Source of the DNA: an uncultured Akkermansia sp.
GTDB taxonomy: Bacteria > Verrucomicrobiota > Verrucomicrobiia > Verrucomicrobiales > Akkermansiaceae
Direction of reading: 5' to 3'
NCBI GenBank assembly: GCA_900766865.1
Contig: CAAFXA010000361.1
Location: 1-12,522 of the forward strand
Length of the DNA stretch: 12,522 nucleotides
Below the pieces are notes generated by a model. That model made no database searches. It saw only the letters and a list, made by a program, of their open reading frames with translations, and was not told the DNA's origin. The position numbers and the translations under genes were made by a program. Shown here in pieces: positions 6,736 to 12,522 of the stretch (its first letter is position 1; each line of letters starts with the position of its first letter).

Positions 6736-7947
6736 CTACCTCAACATACCAAGGGCACGCTCCGTGGCTGCGAGAGCCTCTGCTACATCCTGCTCAGTAT
6801 TGTACATAGCAAAGGAGTAGCGGGTGGTGCCGGTCGTGCCGAGATATTGCATGAGCGGCTGGCAGCAGTGGTGCCCGGTGCGAACGGCCACCCCCATCTG
6901 GTCCAGCAGCGTGCCTAAATCGTAGTGATGCACCCCGGGAATAATGACGGAAATGAGCGCACCACGCCCCTCGCGTGGACCTAGAATGTTAATACCACCC
7001 AGAGACACCAAACCATCATACAGAGACTGGGTCAACCTCTGCTCATGGGCATCTATAGCCTCCAGACCAACGCTGCGCACATAGTCCAGCGCCGCAGCCA
7101 GAACAATATTTCCACAGATATTGGGCGTGCCAGCCTCATATTTGAAAGGCAGGTCATTGTATGTGGTGTCGATAAAGGAGACCTCCTTAATCATCTCACC
7201 ACCGCCCTGCCACGGCGGCAGCTGGGCCAGCAATTCCTCGCGTCCCCACAGCACACCGGTGCCGGTAGGAGCATAAACCTTGTGGCCGGAAAAAGCATAG
7301 AAATCGCAACCAAGCCCCTGCACATCCACCGCCATGTGGGCTGTGCTCTGGGCTCCATCCACCAGGAAAATGCAATCCGGGCGGTTACGTTTGGCTGCCG
7401 CAATCATCTCCTGAATGGGGTTTACAACACCCAGAGCATTCGATATACAGGGAGCGGCCACGATGCGGGTTTGCGGCCCCAGCATAGAAAGATAGGCTTC
7501 CATATCCAGGGTAAGCGCCCCGGTAAGCGGAATGGGGCGCAGCACGGCCCCTGTACGGGCACAGAGCATCTGCCAGGGCACAATGTTGGAGTGGTGTGCA
7601 TCCGTCGTCACCAGCACTTCATCCCCCGGGCGCACCATGCCGGAAAGAGCCAGCACCTGAGCCACCAGATTGATGGCCTCCGTACACCCGCGTGTAAACA
7701 CAATCTCCCGCTCCGAGGCAGCATTCAGAAAGCGCGCCACAGTGCAACGAGCCTGTTCATGAGCCTCCGTAGCCATCCGGCTCAGGTAATGAGCCCCACG
7801 GTGTATGTTTGAATTGAGCTTCTCGTAATAATCCCGCTCTGCCTGTAAAACCGCGAGGGGCTTGTGGGTCGTGGCCGCATTGTCCAGATACACCAATCGG
7901 CGCTTCCCGATTCGGGTGGAAAGGATAGGAAAATCTTCTGTATTCAT
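6736..7947 (-). CDS. sufS: SufS-type cysteine desulfurase
   Basis: The 403-residue PLP enzyme removes sulfur from cysteine to give alanine and an enzyme persulfide for Fe-S cluster assembly. Visible features are LDNAATTHKP (21-30), the PLP-stacking His in TDAHHSN (115-121), VDGAQ (196-200) with the PLP-contacting Asp197, the PLP Schiff-base Lys223 in FSGHKVYAPTGTG, and the catalytic loop RTGHHC with Cys361. GTTRYSFAMYNT (373-384) is the usual C-terminal signature. The loop around Cys361 and the length suit the group II (SufS/CsdA) class. The start is ATG 7947 (MNTEDF). A longer frame from 8055 would overlap the upstream gene and lacks similarity. The gap to the upstream gene is 32 nt, suggesting the same operon. 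No sufB, C, D, E or U is within the window. Confidence 0.93.
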   Translation of the reverse strand: MNTEDFPILSTRIGKRRLVYLDNAATTHKPLAVLQAERDYYEKLNSNIHRGAHYLSRMATEAHEQARCTVARFLNAASEREIVFTRGCTEAINLVAQVLALSGMVRPGDEVLVTTDAHHSNIVPWQMLCARTGAVLRPIPLTGALTLDMEAYLSMLGPQTRIVAAPCISNALGVVNPIQEMIAAAKRNRPDCIFLVDGAQSTAHMAVDVQGLGCDFYAFSGHKVYAPTGTGVLWGREELLAQLPPWQGGGEMIKEVSFIDTTYNDLPFKYEAGTPNICGNIVLAAALDYVRSVGLEAIDAHEQRLTQSLYDGLVSLGGINILGPREGRGALISVIIPGVHHYDLGTLLDQMGVAVRTGHHCCQPLMQYLGTTGTTRYSFAMYNTEQDVAEALAATERALGMLR

Positions 7948-7979
7948 CTGCTGTTCTGCGTATACAGGGGGGTGAAACC

Positions 7980-9389
7980 TCAGTGAGCACAACGGATGTG
8001 CTCCACCATGCGGTGCGCTTCCTTCGGCACATACTCCTGCCAGGCGTTGTCGCACTCATGAATCATGCGGATAATATCTCGCGGTGTCCGGAAAAGAAGC
8101 TTCTGGTTGAAATACGGAACAGACACAATATCAGCATTGTCCAGAAGATACTTATAGAGGTGCACATACTTGGCCGGAGCCTCGTATGTACCGGCTGTCA
8201 CAAACTCACCCGTACGACGATTTATCCACGGCGTGACATAAAGCTTGGTACGATTGAGGAAGAGGCTTCCCATATCACTCAGGATACCACCGGGGCTATC
8301 CGTTGCCCATTTATCCTTGAACAACTCATTGAGAAGGCCAATGGAAAGAGCAATGGCTATAGGCTCGCGGGTGAACTGATTGAGAAGGGAAGAAATACGA
8401 TGGAAGTGTGAGATATTGGTCACCATCACCGTCTTACCGCAGGCAGCCAGAGCATCGGCACGGTCGATGAAGTCCAGCAAATCGACTTCGCGTTCTTCGC
8501 CGCGCAAAAGGTTGGAAAGAGAAATTTCACATACATCCACTACTCGCTCACGCAGAGCATCCGGCAAAGTTTCTGTAAACTTAGTTCGCACCGCATCCAT
8601 CATTTCCAGATGGATATTGCACAGGGGCATAAAGCTGCCGCGCATCAGCACAATGGGACGCTTATAGAGGAAATCCGCCGGCTGAGCTACCGTACCATCC
8701 GGGCAGAAGAGGGTAGCCTTGCTAAGACCGCTGCGCACCAGCTGCAAGGCAAGAATGCGGTTATCGAACATTCCGAACCCATTACCGGAGAAGCGCATAT
8801 AATCTACCTCGAACATGTTGAGGTCGAGATTATCCCCCACGCCCCGCACAAAATCATCCATGTGGTCGCGCTTGTAGAACAGAGAATGCAACAGATTAAC
8901 GCCCAGCACACCAAGAATGCGCATCTGCACATCGTGGTCCGGCACCAGCAGGCGCACATGCATCACCAAATCACTGGGCTCAGCCTGCGGACGCAGCTGA
9001 AAACGCACACCAATCCAGGCACTCCAGGGGCCATTATCGCGATAGCCCTTGCACTTCACCGTATTGCAGAAAGAGAAGAAGCAGCTTTCTTCCCCGCGCT
9101 TGTCGCCCAATCGATTGATGAGCTGAGTGTACTCATAATCCATCATCTGCAGCAAGCGCTCCTGGGACACATATCGACGCACCGGGCCATAAAGCGTATC
9201 GCTCACCGTCATGTCGTAGGCGGAAATCGTCTTGGCCACCGTACCTGCGGCGCCACCACTGCGGAAGAACCAGTTGGCGGTCTCCTGACCGGCACCAATT
9301 TCCGCAAACGTACCATATAAAGCCTTATCCATGTTAATCTGGAAAGCTTTTTCCTGAGTAGCAGCGAGAGTCTGAGTATCGGAAGACAT
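7980..9389 (-). CDS. Conserved cytosolic protein of unknown function
   Basis: This 469-residue protein has no signal peptide and no membrane segment. Its N-terminal block (about 25-62: YGTFAEIGAGQETANWFFR, then GGAAGTVAKTISAYDM) matches, from memory, a family found in several phyla whose function is unknown. Homologues sometimes carry misleading names such as TonB-dependent receptor. Nothing here supports a plug or barrel, so I do not use that name. Three evenly spaced cysteines, C103-x4-C108-x4-C113, could be metal ligands, but this is speculative. Other conserved-looking segments are GDNLDLNMFEVDYMRFSG (185-202), VLMRGSFMPLCN (247-258) and VTNISHFHR (323-331). The start is ATG 9389, 24 nt after the PBP stop, in an AT-rich gap without a clear Shine-Dalgarno sequence; Met20 is an alternative. 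It sits between the PBP and sufS in an apparent operon. Confidence 0.85.
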   Translation of the reverse strand: MSSDTQTLAATQEKAFQINMDKALYGTFAEIGAGQETANWFFRSGGAAGTVAKTISAYDMTVSDTLYGPVRRYVSQERLLQMMDYEYTQLINRLGDKRGEESCFFSFCNTVKCKGYRDNGPWSAWIGVRFQLRPQAEPSDLVMHVRLLVPDHDVQMRILGVLGVNLLHSLFYKRDHMDDFVRGVGDNLDLNMFEVDYMRFSGNGFGMFDNRILALQLVRSGLSKATLFCPDGTVAQPADFLYKRPIVLMRGSFMPLCNIHLEMMDAVRTKFTETLPDALRERVVDVCEISLSNLLRGEEREVDLLDFIDRADALAACGKTVMVTNISHFHRISSLLNQFTREPIAIALSIGLLNELFKDKWATDSPGGILSDMGSLFLNRTKLYVTPWINRRTGEFVTAGTYEAPAKYVHLYKYLLDNADIVSVPYFNQKLLFRTPRDIIRMIHECDNAWQEYVPKEAHRMVEHIRCAH

Positions 9390-9413
9390 GGTAGAAAAAC
9401 TTTAATATTGAAT

Positions 9414-12017
9414 TCAGAATGGAAGAGGCATCACAGGCATGGTACGCATCTGCCTGGGCGGTGTGAGCTGTATGGAATTATCAATGGCCGGCTGGTCTGT
9501 ATCCTCAGCCACATCATCCATGGAAATGTTCATATCCTCTGAAGCGGAGGAAGCAGACTGCGCCAAATCATCCGCATTTCTGTATCGCGGGTTAAGCGTA
9601 GTATTACAGCCATAGGGGTCTTCTCCCAGCAGAGCCGAGGCCTTGGGTAGCACCGGCACAACGGGCAACACACGCGTGGATGCCGTGTGGCTGGTCCCCA
9701 CTTCCAGAAAATCCCCGAGAGAGGGACTACCATCACCATGTACCGTGCACATACCAAGCGTCACGTCACCCTTGGGGAAGAACTCCCGGTAGGTGGGACG
9801 GGCATAGGTGGGTTTACCATCCTTCATCGAGCTTTCAAAGCAGAAGTTCGTGGCCAAATGGCCGGAGGAAAGGCATATCTCCACCTCCTCTGTATCCTCC
9901 GGGATTCCGATATCGGCATTGGGATACGAGCTCTGCGCAGCCTTGGCCTTGAACACGGCCCCCAGCACGGGAGCGCAGGTATCACCAGCAAAGGCTTCGG
10001 GATAAATAGCACTGTGGTCATTGAGGAAACCCATCCAGATACCACAGGTTACATCGGCATCGTAACCAAAGAGGGTTGTATCCGAGAAGTCGTAGTTAGT
10101 GCCGCTCTTGACGGCCCCCTTAAAGGAATCCGGCAGATACGGGCGCACGCGCACGGCAGAGCCGGAGGTCATTGACTCCTGCATGATAGAGTGCAAACGG
10201 TAAGCCGTACAGGGAGTGGTACTCTTCACCTGGCTGCGCGTCATATCATGTGGATTCTGCCAGAGCACCTTACCATTACTGTCCGTCACCTTGCTCACAA
10301 TGTAGGGTACCACCGGACGGCTCCCGCAATTGGGGAACACAGTATACGCCAGCACCATTTCCCGCAGGCTCATCGGCTCAGTACCCAGATACACACGCGG
10401 GTAATACTGAGGACGCGCCTCCGTGCTGTTGGGATTGCGGGTTGGCGGAGTGATACCCACATTGGACAGCGTTGTAACAAAAGGTTTGGCGGCAACTTTA
10501 GGCTCAGAGGACAGGGCTATTCCCAGACGGGCAGAGGCTGCAATCTTGGACCAGCAGAGGGCCTGACGCGCCGTTACAGTGTCCAGATAACGCCCCTTCT
10601 CAACTTCCATCCCCCACTCACCCAAGATACCTTCCGTACCACCAATACCGGCCAGGCGGTTGTCCAGCGCATCATCCACCAGGCGGCTGCAAGGGGTGTA
10701 GCCATTGTCGAACGCGCACATGTAGAGGAACGGCAGAAGAGACGTACCTACCGGCCTGCGCCCGTTTTCGATGAAATCGTAGTTATCACGGCCGAAGCTC
10801 CGGCCCGCCACATACACGAGAGTCGCGCCAGTTTTATTGTCCAGAGCATATACGGCACCATCCAGATAGCGGTGTTTATTGGCATCCGGGTGTTTTCTGT
10901 CATCAAACTTTACATGTGCGTAGTCCGGGCGCGCTTCAATCTCGCCAAGGCGAGTACTGAGGGCCTCCTCTGCCGCCTGCTGCATGCGTTTATCGATGGT
11001 GGTGTACACCTTCAGGCCTGCACTCTTCACGATTTCCTCACCACGAACAGGGTCCTGGAAAAGGTCTATTGTCTGCTGCTGCACAAGAGCGTGCAGGTGA
11101 GAAGTCTGGCGGCTCAACGGCTTGGGATTAAGAACCATCGGTTGCTTCTTAAGACGCTCCGCCTCTTGCAGGGTCAGGTAATTGAGGCGCTGCATTCGAT
11201 CAATCACGTCATTTCGCCACTTGAAATTCAGTTCAAAATTACGGATGGGGTTGTAATTCTCCGGGTTTTTGATGAGTGCTGCAATACTGGCACTCTCTCG
11301 CACAGTAAGATCCGCCGGCTCTTTACCGAAATAGCCGAGAGCTGCAGCACGAATGCCGTAGTAACCTCGCCCGAAATAGATGCGGTTGAGGTAGAATTCC
11401 ATAATCTGGCGCTTATCGTATTTTTCCTCGATACGCATGGCGAGGAAAATCTCGACAATTTTGCGCTCATACTTGCTGCCGCCGCGGGCCAGCGTGCGGC
11501 GCTCCAAATCGTACGCATTGCGAGCCAGCTGCTGAGTGATAGTCGAGGCGCCCTGATTGGCACCACCGGCCACTAACGCCTCACGAGCAGCACGCACAAT
11601 ACCAATGGGGTCGTAACCTTTATGACTCCAGAAATTCTTATCTTCCTGCGCCACCAGGGCATCAATCATGCTATGAGAAATCTTATCATAGGTCACATAG
11701 CTGCGGTTTTCGTCGAAAATACGCCCGATTTCCTCGCCATTGCGGTCGTAGATGATACAAGGATGGTCCAGGTTGTTAATATCTTCCAAATCGAACTCAT
11801 TGGCCCACTTCTGATATTTGGCTGTAAAAACATTGAAGCCTACATAGCCACCCACCGCACACACAAGAATAAACACGCCAGCCACAATGGTGAGACGAAG
11901 CAGAAAACGCTTCCAGCGACTTCCCCCACGCACGACTGACTCCTTGCGGGGAGTCAGGCTACGCCTGCGGGTTTCCGCCTCTTTGCGGCGGTTCTGGTAC
12001 TCATCGAGGTCGTCCAT
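9414..12017 (-). CDS. Class A penicillin-binding protein with degenerate transpeptidase motifs
   Basis: The 867-residue inner-membrane peptidoglycan synthase has a basic cytosolic N-terminus (1-36), one membrane anchor (37-61) and a GT51 glycosyltransferase domain (about 85-265). The GT51 motifs are intact: catalytic Glu125 in EDKNFWSHKG, GASTITQQLARN (156-167), RKIVEIFLAMRIE with Glu189 (185-197), and YLNRIYFG (209-216). The transpeptidase domain (about 380-690) is present, but the SxxK site reads GTSLLPF (424-430), where GSTFKPF is expected. Ser is thus Thr and Lys is Leu. The SxN motif reads SKI (490-492), and KTG reads KSG (637-639). The PBP1a-like tail CLSSGHLATNFC (715-726) is kept and is followed by about 140 extra residues rich in Ser, Asp and Pro. 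The start is ATG 12017; GTG 12041 lies upstream of the likely mRNA start. Strand-polymerising activity is expected, cross-linking is not. Confidence 0.9.
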   Translation of the reverse strand: MDDLDEYQNRRKEAETRRRSLTPRKESVVRGGSRWKRFLLRLTIVAGVFILVCAVGGYVGFNVFTAKYQKWANEFDLEDINNLDHPCIIYDRNGEEIGRIFDENRSYVTYDKISHSMIDALVAQEDKNFWSHKGYDPIGIVRAAREALVAGGANQGASTITQQLARNAYDLERRTLARGGSKYERKIVEIFLAMRIEEKYDKRQIMEFYLNRIYFGRGYYGIRAAALGYFGKEPADLTVRESASIAALIKNPENYNPIRNFELNFKWRNDVIDRMQRLNYLTLQEAERLKKQPMVLNPKPLSRQTSHLHALVQQQTIDLFQDPVRGEEIVKSAGLKVYTTIDKRMQQAAEEALSTRLGEIEARPDYAHVKFDDRKHPDANKHRYLDGAVYALDNKTGATLVYVAGRSFGRDNYDFIENGRRPVGTSLLPFLYMCAFDNGYTPCSRLVDDALDNRLAGIGGTEGILGEWGMEVEKGRYLDTVTARQALCWSKIAASARLGIALSSEPKVAAKPFVTTLSNVGITPPTRNPNSTEARPQYYPRVYLGTEPMSLREMVLAYTVFPNCGSRPVVPYIVSKVTDSNGKVLWQNPHDMTRSQVKSTTPCTAYRLHSIMQESMTSGSAVRVRPYLPDSFKGAVKSGTNYDFSDTTLFGYDADVTCGIWMGFLNDHSAIYPEAFAGDTCAPVLGAVFKAKAAQSSYPNADIGIPEDTEEVEICLSSGHLATNFCFESSMKDGKPTYARPTYREFFPKGDVTLGMCTVHGDGSPSLGDFLEVGTSHTASTRVLPVVPVLPKASALLGEDPYGCNTTLNPRYRNADDLAQSASSASEDMNISMDDVAEDTDQPAIDNSIQLTPPRQMRTMPVMPLPF

Positions 12018-12060
12018 GCTCTTGTGTGGATAGAATAGCACAAGAGCATGGTTATTTCAA
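12014..12060 (-). promoter_or_regulatory. PBP operon promoter within a perfect 13-bp inverted repeat
   Basis: On the minus strand, TTGAAA (12055-12060) and TATTCT (12032-12037) are 17 nt apart (5/6 and 4/6). A perfect inverted repeat, CCATGCTCTTGTG (12014-12026) and CACAAGAGCATGG (12039-12051), with a 12-nt spacer, places one arm in the promoter spacer, the -10 between the arms, and the other arm over the start site and the ATG. The predicted transcription start (about 12025) leaves a leader of under 10 nt. In a read-through cstA transcript, the same repeat would fold and hide the PBP start codon. No T run follows it, so it is not a canonical terminator. Confidence 0.65.
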
Positions 12061-12081
12061 GGCGCAAATGGCAGGATTCCG

Positions 12082-12522
12082 TCAGTTTTTACCGGGAGCC
12101 GTTTCCTTCCGGATGTAAATGAGTCCAATCAGAGCAACAGCGGCAGCAACACTGCCAATTGCAGTCGCAATACCGATAGGTATACAGATGCTGCAATCCG
12201 GGGCACTGAGGAGATAGGTTACGCACATTGTCGTCATAAACACAGCAGGCAGAGAAACCAGCCAATGACAGCGACCACGCCTGCGGAGCAGCACTGCCAG
12301 TGTCCACAGAGTAAAGCAGGACAAAGCCTGATTTGCCCAGCCGAAATAGCGCCAGATGATACTGAAATCGATATTGGCTATCAGGATGACCAGGGCAAAC
12401 AATGGCAGAGCAAGAGCGAGACGGCGCAACATTGTCGTCTGCGGCATACGGAGCATATCTGCCACCATCAGACGACAAGAGCGCATAGCAGTATCCCCGC
12501 TGGTAATGGGCAGCACAACCAC
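12082..12522 (-). CDS. cstA: CstA-family carbon starvation transporter, C-terminal fragment
   Basis: The C-terminal 146 residues are visible and the frame is open to the window edge, so the true start lies outside. The segment LPITSGDTAMRSCRLMVAD (4-22) and the following NIDFSIIWRYFGWANQAL are signatures of CstA/CstA-like membrane transporters, which take up peptides or pyruvate during carbon limitation. At least four hydrophobic helices follow from about residue 35, including WLVSLPAVFMTTMCVTYLL and a Gly/Ala-rich helix starting IPIGIATAIG. The hydrophilic C-terminus ends in IRKETAPGKN. It is on the same strand as the PBP gene, with 64 nt between its stop and the PBP ATG. That gap contains the PBP promoter and no clear terminator. 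Confidence 0.9.
   Translation of the reverse strand: MVVLPITSGDTAMRSCRLMVADMLRMPQTTMLRRLALALPLFALVILIANIDFSIIWRYFGWANQALSCFTLWTLAVLLRRRGRCHWLVSLPAVFMTTMCVTYLLSAPDCSICIPIGIATAIGSVAAAVALIGLIYIRKETAPGKN

Noticed and set aside
7948..8055. N-terminal extension of SufS
   Set aside because: It overlaps the upstream gene's 3' end and has no SufS similarity; MNTEDF at 7947 fits the family length.
7980..9389. TonB-dependent receptor as a name for the 469-residue protein
   Set aside because: No signal peptide, plug domain, TonB box or beta-barrel pattern; the name seems to be a propagated misannotation.
9390..9413. Internal promoter in the AT-rich gap before the unknown protein
   Set aside because: AATATT-like -10 sequences exist, but no acceptable -35 at 16-18 nt.
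10191..11576. 461-codon plus-strand open frame opposite the PBP gene
   Set aside because: Very long but antisense to the GT51 and transpeptidase coding region, with no family resemblance.
12018..12041. GTG start for the PBP
   Set aside because: It lies upstream of the predicted transcription start, inside the promoter region; ATG 12017 gives the natural basic N-terminus.

Overview
This 12.5 kb window is compact bacterial chromosome, and every convincing gene reads on the minus strand. The proteins fit a didermic bacterium: a lipoprotein with a glycine zipper and a class A penicillin-binding protein. A eukaryotic-type UDP-glucose pyrophosphorylase, a bacterial AspRS with RDHGGV in its anticodon-binding domain, and the sparse Shine-Dalgarno sequences point to Verrucomicrobiota, perhaps an Akkermansia relative. 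That placement is inference from gene content. Nothing here looks like a prophage, an IS, a CRISPR array or an rRNA/tRNA gene.

Layout in transcription order, right to left: the C-terminal part of cstA (peptide/pyruvate transporter family, cut by the window edge); a three-gene run of a class A PBP, a conserved cytosolic protein of unknown function and sufS (gaps of 24 and 32 nt); tyrS coupled by a one-base stop/start overlap to a secreted protein of unknown function, ending in a large hairpin; the UDP-glucose pyrophosphorylase gene; aspS; and a SlyB-like outer-membrane lipoprotein with its own promoter and a clean intrinsic terminator. The last 240 bases on the left hold no supported gene.

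Five sigma70-type promoters can be read by eye, in front of the PBP, tyrS, the pyrophosphorylase, aspS and the lipoprotein. They define five transcription units downstream of cstA. The genes are mainly housekeeping: two aminoacyl-tRNA synthetases, Fe-S/sulfur supply, UDP-glucose supply and cell-envelope synthesis.

Most worth a second look are: (1) the PBP, whose glycosyltransferase domain is intact but whose transpeptidase SxxK and SxN motifs are both lost, which suggests a pseudo-transpeptidase; (2) a perfect 13-bp inverted repeat that brackets the PBP promoter -10 box and includes the start codon, with a similar arrangement (10-bp arms) at the aspS promoter; (3) a near-consensus promoter overlapping the N-terminal codons of the longer pyrophosphorylase reading frame, which implies a leaderless mRNA; (4) features suggesting a non-discriminating AspRS; and (5) the conserved unknown protein between the PBP and sufS. 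No wholly new multi-gene system can be shown from this sequence alone.
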